NCBI GenBank assembly: GCA_029718625.1
Contig: CM056376.1
Span: 83,224,541 to 83,288,540, forward strand
Length of the DNA: 64,000 nt
Direction of reading: 5' to 3'
DNA from: Synaphobranchus kaupii
Lineage: Eukaryota; Chordata; Actinopteri; Anguilliformes; Synaphobranchidae
A program made the translations under genes and the position numbers. A model generated the notes under the pieces. The model had not been told where the DNA came from. It did not search any database and worked only from the letters and a program-made list of their open reading frames with translations. This document shows, piece by piece, positions 41,987 to 53,339 of this stretch (positions are counted from its first letter, which is position 1; each line of letters starts with the position of its first letter).

Positions 41987-43948
41987 GGGCCCTATCTTGG
42001 CGATCTTGGCGCTTAGTCTAAGCGCATGGCGTAAAGTCCATTTTGGGCGTGTCCAAGTCCACTTTTGCTATTTTAACGGCGTGTTTTTTTTGGCGCTAAG
42101 CACGGCGCAAGGTGCAACTGGGCTGAACCTAGTGGCTTCATTAATTATAGGTGTGTCTTGGGCGTGACATGCAATAAACCAATCAAAATGTCATATCCCA
42201 TTCCCTTTAAAAGCCTGCTTTTCCACCTTGGCGGATTGCTTGATGGCGAAACAGACATGCTCGTGCGTGTTTAGTGTGATCAAGGAATAGGCTAAATGGA
42301 GTATGATCAATATTATTCGGACTAACCATTAGCCTATGAGTTCCCGGTAATTCCAGACAGGGCTGTTATTTTACAAAATATATGCGGTTAAGTTTCGTTA
42401 AAAGGACCTGCAACAGCTGAGAATAAGCTATCAATGGCTTCAGTCTCACCTTAGAAAACGCCAAATTAGCCTGCTTGTTCAGCGAATTTCGTTTGATTAT
42501 GCAATGAAAGTGTCAAACATCAATTCCAAGAGGCTGTTCTCATGGAGTTCTCGAAGTTCAAGCTTCATCCAAAGTTCATTAGGCTACCTGCATAGTAGGC
42601 TAATATTGATTAATAACATACATACCGTTATTTTGCCTTAATGATGACACTAAATAGCCTACAATAAAGCTGTCAGGTTCGCAACCCATATGTTCACGCA
42701 TATTTCCCCTTGTTTAATAATGTCCTGTTTATGGAAATGTGACCAACCTGTTTTACTCGTAGCGTAATCCTTTAAAACAATCCACTTTCCCAGGAAGACC
42801 ATGAAACGTGCGACTTACAGCAGGGGAAACAGAGAACATGCAGCGCACGTGCAGAGAATGGCATTAAAATTAATTGTGAATTAATTGTGTAACGTGCTGC
42901 AAATTTGTTTTAGTTTCTAATTAGATGCTTAGTTCTCTTTAAAATCGTTTTGTTCAGTTATGGAATAACGGGTGAAATCAGCTGGGTTTTAAACGGTGAG
43001 AGTATGGAAACCTGGTCACTGTAATTTAAAAAATATGAAGGACGAAGAATAGCTAAGGTTACAATTTAGTTAACATGGTGACATCTCCGTTTTTTAACCA
43101 TAGGCTATCGAAAAAAACCTTATGCACAGCGAATCCGCTGTAGCTTAGGCTATTTGAAATACAATAAATGCAATATTCACTGGACAAGGTTTTGAACTTT
43201 TTTCAGTCACAAACCATTCTATTTACTTACAGGCTGTATTCATAGATAAACATCTGAAGCGCATTTTCAGAACTTAAATGTCCGTCTATTGCCGTGCGCG
43301 AGTTTTCCATTGAATGACAATTCACGCATTAGGTGTAAATGACAATTCGCGCATTAGGCTTGATATAGGTGTTATCAGCTACTTTTTAATGGATAGCCAT
43401 TGTCCCGTACCATCGCACATCGCCTGGATGTTGATGGAGTGGGCTGAAAGCAATTTAATGTGCATGGCATTCCCCTTCGCTGAGGGAAAGGTAGGCTATG
43501 GACCCTTTTATTATTATGTATTTTTTGATATAGGCTACACAATAATAATATTTCACATTGTGATTTTGATATTTTAGTCATGCTTGTGCACGCCCCTGTG
43601 TGTAACAGACAGGAGGGTATGCGCGTTGTGCACACGCCTATGTAGACGCACTTATATGCGCCGTTAAAATAACATGTAAACAACTGCGACATGACTTTAG
43701 ACCAGGTTTGTGGTGGTTCTAGCGCAAGCGCTTTCTGCTGGCTCAAGATAGCAATATGCCAAAAAGAATCCTGGCCACTCCTCATCTTAAGACCAACACG
43801 CCCAGTTCACTTGTGATGGCGCAAGAATACATGCTAGTTAAAGGACGTAAGTGTTAGGCGTTATTATGAACCTAGCGCCGGGTGTAAGATAGCAAAGACA
43901 CTTGCGTTTGGGTTAGCGCTGCTTTGCGCCGGGTGTAAGATAGGGCCC
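41987..43948. mobile_element. GGGCCC-type non-autonomous DNA transposon (1962 bp)
   Basis: Starts GGGCCCTATCTT (41987-41998) and ends AAGATAGGGCCC (43937-43948), flanked by a 3-bp duplication ACT (41984-41986, 43949-43951). Subterminal sequence on both sides is rich in GGCGC/GCGCC words (GCGCATGGCG and GCGCCGGGTG), partly inverted. Three-bp duplication points to PIF/Harbinger, though the usual target is TWA rather than ACT. No transposase frame in the interior; a minus-strand fragment near 43390-43490 (LNCFQPTPSTSRRCAMVRDN) is open but unassigned. The fragment at 100-429 shares the terminus type. Confidence 0.8.
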
Positions 43949-43951
43949 ACT

Positions 43952-45840
43952 GTGACACTGACAGGTGTCGGGATCTCTTTCATCACACATGGCCATCTGT
44001 GACTCTGACAGATCGCTCTACCTTCAGGGGTGGATGCCTGTCATGAAATAATTCTTCTAGAGTAAACACACACACAACTATATGATGAAAAACACAAAAA
44101 TTTGAGTATGCAGTTACAAAGTGATGACACCAATGAAACAGAAACCTGGGTGGAAATCTGCTGAAGGTAAACCACACGTCCTTCTGAAGGAAATTGCCCC
44201 CCACTGAACTGAGATAACCACTGATATTTCCATTTTTGCCTTTCTTATGTTGATAAAGATTGGTATTCACCAGAAAAAATTGAACACGGTGGAACTGCCA
44301 AGAGGAAAATAAGCATCAGATACAAAGTTACATGTGAACAAGGGGATTCTGGGAGAAATGTGCTCACTTTAGGCAGTGTGAGATAAGCATTCTTTAGAGA
44401 GAGAGAGAGGTAGTAGTTTGTGCTGATAGATTATGGTCTTCTTATTAAGCTTTTATATAACAGAGTGAAAGAGAATTTTGAACAAAGTTAAAAGTTTTAG
44501 AGGTTGACACATCCATCCGGAGTCTTGCTTCTTTGTTTCCTCAAGATGTCATTGATTTTCACCCAATTCAAAATGATTGCATCAGTGGCTTCCACCAAAA
44601 TAAAAGTTGGGAAGGGAACCCCGGCTGAGCTCTCATCATTAATTGTATATGAGACGACTTGCAACACTTCTTAAGAATTAATCACCCTGTCTCCACATTT
44701 ATGCATATTACCTATATATTATTAATTCCTGTAAAAACTAAAAATTATTTAAAGGCCACCATTGTTGCTGGAATAACACAGATATATGGCATATACTGCA
44801 TTTTACATTCTGAAAGAACTCTTCTACCATAATCACATTATTAACAATCATGCATATGCATATGCTAAACACACAATGATTACTATTTATTTAAGATTAG
44901 TATAAATATGTATACATTTTCAGCTTTTATCTAAACACCTCAACAAACTATTTAAGTTTTACTGTCATAAATATATAAGTAACTGATGATGTTGTAAAGA
45001 TGTAGCATAATAACTGATGTTGTAAAGATGTAGCATAACCTTTATCATCATCTTTTAATGAAAAATGGCAGCAAATAATTTGAGCCTATATATTCACATA
45101 ACAAAACAATCGCTACTGAATTGTGATGTTTTGACGTATTTACTTCCCTGAAAGTGTTTTACCATTCTGAATCGTTTTCCTGGAGAGGAGTGGGATTGCA
45201 GATAATTAGCAGACAGCACCGGCGGCAGAAACAGCAGGTTCCTACCTTGTGTACTGTGTGCCCTGCTCATCAGTCAGAGTGTGCCGTGAGCTACAAACAG
45301 GAAATGATGCAATACTGAAAGCATTCATCATTAAATAGTACCAAGGCACTGGAGGAGGAATGTTCACATGCAGTTGGAGCAGGAACCCAGCTGACACGCA
45401 AACTTCCATTGCTGCGAAACTGCAATGGTGTGGCAGTGCGGTCTGTCCTTCTGAGAAATGTCACACGATCACTGTGAGAACATTATGAACTGGCTAGGCT
45501 GAATCAGACAGTGTTGCAGTACTGTGATCTGTCGGACGATGCGCCACTTTTAAGATGCTAGAGAAGTCAATATAAAAGCTGCCAAAAACATTCCTGTGCT
45601 TAATGGGCTCAGAAATTAAGTCATTTTATTATATCATCAATACCGACAGCTCAAAACGGTGATATTATAAAGTTCATTATAAGCAACCACAGGAGCTGTG
45701 CAGAGTTTAAAAATGGTTTCCAGGCTATTTGGCTCAAGAGATCACTCACAAGGCTTCACGGAATGTCATATTAGAGGTCATGTGACACACTCGCAAGAGA
45801 CCTGGTATCAGATGAAGTCCTGAGATTCGCAGCAGGGGTC
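43952..45840. other. non-coding stretch, CNE-like near 44550-44720
   Basis: 44550-44720 has continuous unique wording with AT-rich homeodomain-type cores (TCATTAATTGTATATGAG, TTAAGAATTAATCACCC) and could be a conserved non-coding element. A short tandem duplication, TAACTGATGTTGTAAAGATGTAGCATAA type, lies at 44981-45038. No gene. Confidence 0.35.
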
Positions 45841-45841
45841 T

Positions 45842-47148
45842 CTGAAGTCAGACCCTATAATAGAGACAGAAGTGTAGGTGAGGAGATTGAGTAGGGGGCA
45901 GTGGGTGATGTGAGAGAGGGGACTGGTATGGCTGAGGCAGTGATTGTGCAGGGGAAGTAGAGGTGGGGAGATTGAGTAGGGGGCAGTGGGTGATGTGAGA
46001 GAGGGGACTGGTATGGCTGAGGCTGTGATTGTGCAGGGGAAGTGGAGGTGGGGAGATTGAGTAGGGGGCAGTGGGTGATGTGAGAGAGGGGACTGGTATG
46101 GCTGAGGCTGTGATTGTGCAGGGGAAGTGGAGGTGAGGAGATTGAGTAGGGGGCAGTGGGTGATGTGAGAGAGGGGACTGGTATGGCTGAGGCTGTGATT
46201 GTGCAGGGGAAGTAGAGGTGGGGAGATTGAGTAGGGGGCAGTGGGTGATGTGAGAGAGGAGACTGGTATGGCTGAGGCAGTGATTGTGCAGGGGAAGTAG
46301 AGGTGAGGAGATTGAGTAGGGGGCAGTGGGTGATGTGAGAGAGGAGACTGGTATGGCTGAGGCAGTGATTGTGCAGGGGAAGTAGAGGTGAGGAGATTGA
46401 GTAGGGGGCATTGGGTGATGTGAGAGAGGGGACTGGTATGGCTGAGGCTGTGATTGTGCAGGGGAAGTGGAGGTGGGGAGATTGAGTAGGGGGCAGTGGG
46501 TGATGTGAGAGAGGGGACTGGTATGGCTGAGGCTGTGATTGTGCAGGGGAAGTGGAGGTGGGGAGATTGAGTAGGGGGCAGTGGGTGATGTGAGAGAGGG
46601 GACTGGTATGGCTGAGGCTGTGATTGTGCAGGGGAAGTGGAGGTGAGGAGATTGAGTAGGGGGCAGTGGGTGATGTGAGAGAGGGGACTGGTATGGCTGA
46701 GGCTGTGATTGTGCAGGGGAAGTAGAGGTGAGGAGATTGAGTAGGGGGCAGTGGGTGATGTGAGAGAGGGGACTGGAATGGCTGAGGCAGTGATTGTGCA
46801 GGGGAAGTGGAGGTGAGGAGATTGAGTAGGGGGCAGTGGGTGATGTGAGAGAGGGGACTGGTATGGCTGAGGCTGTGATTGTGCAGGGGAAGTAGAGGTG
46901 GGGAGATTGAGTAGGGGGCAGTGGGTGATGTGAGAGAGGAGACTGGTATGGCTGAGGCAGTGATTGTGCAGGGGAAGTAGAGGTGAGGAGATTGAGTAGG
47001 GGGCAGTGGGTGATGTGAGAGAGGAGACTGGTATGGCTGAGGCAGTGATTGTGCAGGGGAAGTAGAGGTGGGGAGATTGAGTAGGGGGCAGTGGGTGATG
47101 TGAGAGAGGGGACTGGTATGGCTGAAGTCAGACCCTATAATAGAGACA
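45842..47148. repeat. 85-bp tandem array, 14.7 units, with terminal direct repeats
   Basis: Unit starts are exactly 85 bp apart (GATTGAGTAGGGGGCAGTGG at 45885, 45970, ... 47075; 15 starts). Units differ at about five diagnostic sites. Units 4-6 (46140-46394) and 12-14 (46820-47074) carry nearly the same variant pattern eight units apart, so block duplication has occurred. The array is bracketed by a perfect 27-bp direct repeat (CTGAAGTCAGACCCTATAAT...AGACA) at 45842-45868 and 47122-47148. A 187-codon minus-strand frame (45848-46411) is a product of the repetition. Confidence 0.95.
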
Positions 47149-47259
47149 TCATTAAGACCAGAAAAGATAGATGATCATGAAAGTCATCATGATCCTCTAT
47201 TACATTACATCACCATACCATTTTCCCCTGAAGTCACATCTCACCAAGATCAGACCATT

Positions 47260-47260
<1 letters not shown>

Positions 47261-47299
<39 letters not shown>
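47261..47299. repeat. GT microsatellite
   Basis: About 19 uninterrupted GT units. Confidence 0.92.
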
Positions 47300-47300
<1 letters not shown>

Positions 47301-48590
47301 AAGCGTGTGTGCATGTGTGTGTTTTTAATGAGCCTGCAAGTGTCCATAGCATTGCTGTGTACTATGTCCAACCATTGTTTATGTCCCTTGATGTTACTTT
47401 TGTATGTGGACATAAATAAAATTATTAAAATGTGTGGGTGTGTGGCTACCCAGGATAGGTATCAAAGAAGCTGCTTTGTTGGCTCAGGTCTTCTGGCATC
47501 AGACAGAGATTGGCACATCACTATAGGGATGCCTGTATCTGGGGCAGACTAGAATCAGTGGACAATTTTAGAATAAAAGCAAACTGCTACATCCATGTAT
47601 TGTGTAAATGTACCATCTAGGATCTGAATACATTTATGAGCATCTAAAGATAATAATCCAAAAATCTGGAGAAAAAAAAAACTGTCCTAGGTTTGGAATT
47701 AACGCTCTGGGACATCAGCTGTTGTGTCATGCGCTAAACAACTGACCTGATCTTATTAAAAAGTAACAATATCCAGGTACGGCTTTCAAACGGCCTTGTT
47801 ACAGCTATGGTGTCATAGCAAGGACATGCACTGCCTCTCAGGATGAACGACCTTAGGGAATGACTTACAGTATGTGTGGTTCATAAAGATTCCCAGAAAG
47901 AAAGGGTTGTTGCCTTGATGTAGAGTCAGTGTTTTAAATATTTATTTTTTCATATGTATTCTTTGTTCATATATTGTTTTTATTTGGTATTTTAATACTT
48001 AAAAATATTTGGAATCATGTGTAGAAATTATTTAGTCAATACATTTGAAGGTAAATGCAATTTAATGTATCTGAAGTCATTAAGAAAACAGTAGTAACAG
48101 TCACAGTGTTTGATTTCAATAATAAATTTAGAAATAATACGAGGAGTACTCAAATGCCACACTGCAGGGTTCATTCAGTAATCTGTCTCTCCCTGGCTGT
48201 GGGTCCATAACCAAGGCAGTTCATTTGATATCATATTCCAGTCTTTCCACCAGAAGAACAATAGAGAAAGGAAGACAAAAAGACAGAGAGAGAGGAGAGA
48301 GAGAAAGAAGAGTTAAAAATGAAAAATGAATGAGTAAAAGGAGAGGGAGAAGAGCAGGAGATGAAAGGAGATGAGTCAGACTCAACTTTCCTGTTCACAT
48401 CAAATATGACAACGCTAGGTGCTAACACACAGCCGTGCTCTGACCATAAAGCACTAGGCCAGCTCTAACCAAAGAGCTGGCTGGTTCTAAGCCATCAGTG
48501 AAGCCACTATAATCCAAACCACTGGGGTCACTGTGTCCTGTGGCTATGCATGGAAGGTAGACCAAGCCCACATGTTTCTCTAAGGAGTTT
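47300..48590. other. non-coding stretch, purine-rich patch
   Basis: GA-rich tract at about 48255-48370; nothing else recognised. Confidence 0.4.
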
Positions 48591-48612
48591 TTTATTATTA
48601 TTATTATTATTA
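48591..48612. repeat. (TTA)n microsatellite
   Basis: Seven TTA units. Confidence 0.8.
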
Positions 48613-48739
48613 ATTCCATGCTCCATACAATTACAGCTCCATCCACTTACTTACTCAGCCCCAAAGCTTACTCAACCCTGCCATTGCATAAGGGCTCCAT
48701 CTTCTCACAACTAGACTTTATATCAGAAATAAAACTTCC

Positions 48740-48895
48740 TCCCCTTTCGGAGGGAAAAGAAAAGCCTACAAAAAAAACTATAGGATGGTCATCTACGACA
48801 GCCCTGCGTAAGTCATATATACTTGTTTATAAGGCTGTCTTAGGAAAACTCCCCTCCTACCTTCACACCCTCTTCTTTCTGTTGTTTTGTTAACA
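48740..48895 (+). pseudogene. LINE ORF C-terminal remnant
   Basis: Translation includes WSSTTALRKSYILVYKAVLG followed by KLPSYLHTLFF, which fits the (I/L)VYKAL.GKLPSYL segment after the RT domain of several fish LINEs. Flanks are broken. It may or may not be the same copy as the remnant at 49085-49530. Confidence 0.45.
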
Positions 48896-49084
48896 ACTCC
48901 TGTGAGTAATTGTTGTTAATGTTCCGTCCCCTCATTGCATCTTGGAATGTAAATTTTAGCATAATGAATACTACTGGTCTGGGAATATGCTTAGAAAAAC
49001 AGCAAAAACTATTTTCCTGAAGATCTGTGAAGGAATTTATGTATGTTATTTTAGCATTGAAACTGCAAAATTATGACATTCAAT

Positions 49085-49530
49085 GATCTTGGAACTTCCT
49101 GTCTCCAGACAACGGCTACACCGTGCACTCTAACAAGACCTTTCCATTCAGCATCTCGCCAGCTGGCTCTCCCATCTCTTCGATCAAGCACCTGGTGGCC
49201 GCTTCTCATGGCCCTGCTCTTCTTTGTCCTTGTCCCCCGATGGTAGAACGACCTTCCCAATCAACTGAGAAGGCCGATTCACTGTCTTCTGCAAACATCT
49301 AAAAACACCTTTGCCGATTACACCTCAATGCTTCAATTAATACAGTAAATGTAAAAAAAACGAACCGTTCTCTCCCTTTACCTCACAAGTCTTATGATTG
49401 GCACTTATGATTGTAACTTTGCATATCTCTACTGTTATGGTGTTTGTTTGCCATGTCAAATGCACTTTTCTAAACTGCTTTGGCTTAATGCCTCTGCTAT
49501 ATGACTAAATTGTAAATTGTAATCTTTAAA
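49085..49530 (+). mobile_element. degraded L2-like LINE 3' portion
   Basis: Plus-strand translation gives TLTRPFHSASRQLALPSLRS, a disrupted middle, then VPRW-stop-NDLPNQLRR and LLQTSKNTF, matching the C-terminal blocks of L2 ORFs (LTRPFRS..., WNDLP..LR, FK..LKT.LF). The 3' UTR near 49478-49525 keeps CTGCTTTGG...CTCTGCTATATGACTAAATTG, a decayed form of the stem-loop and tail region. Old copy with at least one stop. Confidence 0.6.
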
Positions 49531-49534
49531 TATG

Positions 49535-51415
49535 CGCTATGTTTTCATGAAACTTTTCAGCGATGTGTTTAACGTGCCTGTATTTCCATGTGTTTTTAGT
49601 GTTATATATTGACTTCTTCATCAGATTCCTCTCAGTCAAATAATAAATAAATAGCTAAAAAAGTCACAGCAAGTCACAGCCTTGGGTGTTTTTGTGCACG
49701 GGTGTGATCTTCAAATGTATTGTCTGAAGAAGTGTGGGTTGACCTCTGTCTGCTGTGAATCAATAAACAAAGAGCAAAGAAATAGCTTTTAATAAGAGAA
49801 ACATTTTTAATAAGTGTTCAACTGAGGGTAAAAATGGAGTATGAGTGTATGAAGTCAGTTTATTAGTGACAAAATTATTAACAAAAAAATATATAAATGG
49901 TGGAAAAAAGAAATACCATAAAAGTGTGTAATGTGTATTGAGATTTTCTAAAAATGTTACTTTTTTAAACTGCAAACAACGTGTTGTTGAAAAGGCTAAT
50001 AAAAATGAATGTGAAAGCATTCAATTGATGTTTGCAGGGAATCATCCCACTATATCTCCGAGTTGATTTTATCAAATATTTTGTTTTTCTAACAACTCCA
50101 CTCCTTTTCCACTTTTCCAAATTCTTTTCTTCTTTTGTTCTTGGTTATTTTCTTCTTGTTTTGTGTTTTTGTGCGGTTCTGACATTGAGTTACTGGAGGA
50201 AGGGTGTCTTTGGTGACTCCAATGGGAAGAGATGGATTGACAAAGCTGTCATTAAAATGTGGGCTTTTCAAAAACTCATCTTACATTAGGCCCACTTCAT
50301 TTTTGCTTGCGGTTCTTTATTAAATCAATACTTCTGACACTAAATTGACTTCATGCAAGTGGAGCCTGCGCAGAGCGTTCTCTATATTTTAGTGATTCAT
50401 CGCATCAGAATGCTCGCGGCAGTGGACGCGATAGTTTCCGCAACATTCATTATAGTAAAGACCCTGGCCCCGAGAAGCGACTCCTGCGTTCCCGTCCAGC
50501 TACATTTATTAATAGAAACCCGCCGTTTATAAGCGTGATTGATGTGGGAAAGCGGATTTAGAGGTGTGTCAGCGCCGTAGCTCCACTCCCCGTTTCCCCT
50601 GGATCAAGAAGCTGAAACCCGAGCGCGGCCTAAGACGCGGCGCTAAAAATAAGACGTCGGGTGTCCTCCTCGCCTCCTACGCGTCACATCAAAGGAGGAG
50701 GACGTCGAGACACTGTCTCTGTTATAGGGAAAACCGACACTTTGACATTTCCTTAGCTCGCACGGAATGGAATAGAGGAAAAACCAGGAAGTCAGCTTAA
50801 ATGGTTTCACATCAAAAGCTTGTAAGGACTGTTAAGCTAGATGTTTCATTGATGAAATATTTATTTGGCCTATTTAAGAGATTTGTGAATTCCAGCTGGC
50901 CAGCTCTGTCCATTACTGGCACACAGACATGAGGAAGTACTTAAAGAAGCACACCTCCTTATCCATCTTCTCTGCAGTAATTGAACTGCATCCGTAGAAT
51001 GGCTTAGCCATAGAATAGACCGGAGAGTGACAGTCGAATACCTGCAGTCTGGCTGTGTTTCTCAAATTTTTGGCCGATTCTTGGCAACACCACAGCTCCA
51101 CTGATTGACCCAGTATACAAGGTAGCTGATCAGCTACTACAGATAGGAATTATAATCAGAAGCCCTTGTATGGAATGATCTAGTATGTAATGTGGCCTGC
51201 AGAGAGAGGAATTACAGTGGAAAAAAATAATACAAACAACAGCTGCTGCTCCAGTGGTTACAGATAGAGTGTGCTCTTCCACTGCAGGGTGAGATTAACA
51301 CTGTGAAATTGCTTGTGCTTGGCTTGCAGGATAATGTTCAAGGCTTGAGCCTCTGAGTCTCAGTGCAGTATGTGTGAGACTACAATAAGGTTGGAATTTG
51401 TGTGCGTGTGTCTGT
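49535..51415. other. non-coding stretch; CpG-richer patch at 50340-50800
   Basis: 50340-50800 has more CpG and unbroken unique wording (for example TCCAGCTACATTTATTAATA) and may be a conserved non-coding element or promoter-like patch. The frame 50564-50800 has no domain. The rest is AT-rich. Confidence 0.35.
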
Positions 51416-51418
51416 GTG

Positions 51419-51424
51419 AGTGTG

Positions 51425-51488
<64 letters not shown>

Positions 51489-51490
51489 TG
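51419..51490. repeat. (TG)n(CGTG)n microsatellite
   Basis: About ten TG units followed by 13 CGTG units, alternating purine-pyrimidine throughout and so Z-DNA-prone in principle. Confidence 0.92.
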
Positions 51491-51535
51491 TTTGCATGCT
51501 TGTGTGTCTTTGTGTGGCTGGGTGAGTCAATGTGT

Positions 51536-51556
51536 GGGGGGGGGGGGGGGGGGGGG
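51536..51556. repeat. G21 homopolymer
   Basis: Twenty-one consecutive G; length is likely variable and assembly-sensitive. Confidence 0.9.
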
Positions 51557-51559
51557 CTG

Positions 51560-52740
51560 GGTATGGTTGAAATGACCCCCAACAATGGAAAATTGAATTG
51601 TTGGCACAGAATTCTATTCAGTGATAAACCCCAGAGGACTGTGCAGTATAGCCAATTCCACAAATACTTTACACAGCCTTATTAATGTGGCCTGACACAA
51701 CCATGACATAACCTCTAGTCTAAACAATGGAATGGGAGCATTTCCTGACTTCACGCATCGCTTTTCATCAGCACAATCTCACGGCCTTCATCTTTTATGA
51801 TCAGGTACTATGTTCCACATGGCTGCTGCATTCTGGGAAGGCCCATTGCTGTGAGCAACATCAGTTAGGTGGCTGATGTGTCACTCATGTCACTGATTTC
51901 ACACTCCACCTTCTTCCAATCAAGACCTAACCATTTCTATTTACAAAGGGTAACATCCATTTACATAAATCAGTGAGGTGAAGGCAGAATTTTTGTGCAC
52001 TGAAAAGGGAAAAAGCAGTGGGCCTGAACTAAATATCTCGGAGTTGATTGAATCAATCTCTCTCTCTTTCTCTCTCTCTCATTTTACTGTAAATGAAAAG
52101 TAGACACTTCTGGCGGATGCATTGCATGTCTTTGCAGAAGATTGTCAGGGGAATTCGGAATGTCTCTACAGTCATTGGAATCTAATGAAGTTATGGACAG
52201 TACACTGCTCCTTTCCACCTTCCGCAGTCACGCTCTCAGATAGCTAACCTTGAAGCGTCCAGATTTAATCAGGTGGCACTGACCTTAATGAACCACAGGA
52301 ATCCATTTCATTATCAAATCACAGAAAAATCTATTTAAAATAAATCTTAAGGGAGATAAAGACAGACCATAGCATTTTCAAGGGCTTATGATAATCCATA
52401 TCCATGTAAAAAGATGACAGATAGATGCTGCTCATTCAAGGAAGCGAAAAGAAATACAAAACAATGTATGTTGCCAGATAGCTGTCACTCTAGAGAGTCA
52501 GTAGTATGTAGCATACCTCAATAAATAGCGCTTTTTAATTGATTTCTTGTTTCATGTTTATTTCACGTGCTTCGTGTGTGCATCGAACCAGGTTAAACCA
52601 CCCGTAACCCGCATCAAACTATAACTTCCCTCTGCAATACGATTCACCCTGGAATACACTTTGCCTGTGGGTGCCCAGGCCCCTGAGCACCCACATGATC
52701 GGCGCCTATGGAGTTCAGCATTACGTGGGCCAAGATGCAA
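51560..52740. other. non-coding stretch, nothing recognised
   Basis: A (TC)n patch at 52058-52080; no gene or dispersed repeat recognised. Confidence 0.4.
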
Positions 52741-52746
52741 TTTAAA

Positions 52747-52870
52747 CAAATGTCCAGTGTTAATTCAACTCTAGCAGTGTACATATGAGCCTGATCTGGT
52801 CAGAGCAGGCTCATATGTACACTGCTAGAGTTGAATCAACAGTTAGAATTGAACTAAGACTGGACATTTT
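52747..52870. mobile_element. palindromic MITE with 31-bp perfect inner arms
   Basis: Arms 52763-52793 and 52806-52836 are perfectly complementary over 31 bp (left arm starts ATTCAACTCTAGCAGTGTAC), enclosing a 12-base loop. After one mismatch pairing continues (TGTTA / AACA), and an outer pair AAATGTCCAG (52748-52757) / CTGGACATTT (52860-52869) closes the structure. No coding; class undetermined. Confidence 0.82.
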
Positions 52871-53150
52871 GCTGTGAATTTACTGTGCAGATGTGTTTTC
52901 ATTTTTGGTGCTCTCCTGATTGTAGTGGAGAGCTCATTGACCACTGGGGGGTCTGAGTAGAGAAAGGTTGTGACTGGGAGGAGGGTTTCTTTAAAGGGAA
53001 GAAACAGTAGGGTGACCAGTGGAGGTGCGGTAGAGTGGTCTGCCAGTGTGTAAGGTTTGATGATAAGTAGATGGTAAGTAAACTGTGCCCTTTCTCTTGC
53101 TACGCCATAGGCCAGGACTAGTGCTTTGTAATTTATTCAGAGCTCAGCTC
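52871..53150. other. non-coding spacer
   Basis: Nothing recognised. Confidence 0.4.
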
Positions 53151-53155
53151 CTAGC

Positions 53156-53335
53156 CTAATGTGAGGAGGAGAGGCAATGAGGAGACATGCCATAAGTGCA
53201 TTTTGGCTGATCATACATGAGACAAACAGTAGCATTCTGAATGGGCTGGAGAGGCCTGATATACCTGCTGAGAGGCCAGCAAGGAGAGAGTTGCAGTAGT
53301 CCAGTCAGGACAGCACAAGAATCTGATGGAATATT
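53156..53335 (-). pseudogene. L2 LINE RT thumb fragment
   Basis: The minus strand reads LTGLLQLSPCWPLS and RYIRPLQPIQNATVCLMYDQ with PKCTYGMSP, which matches the L2 block '[33 protein letters not shown]' through two frames, then 'P..HVTPLL'. Small frameshift between [10 protein letters not shown] and IRPLQPIQNA parts. No 3' end. Confidence 0.72.
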
Positions 53336-53339
53336 CTGG

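Noticed and set aside
45848..46411. 187-codon minus-strand frame
   Set aside because: It lies wholly in the 85-bp array and changes frame with each unit.
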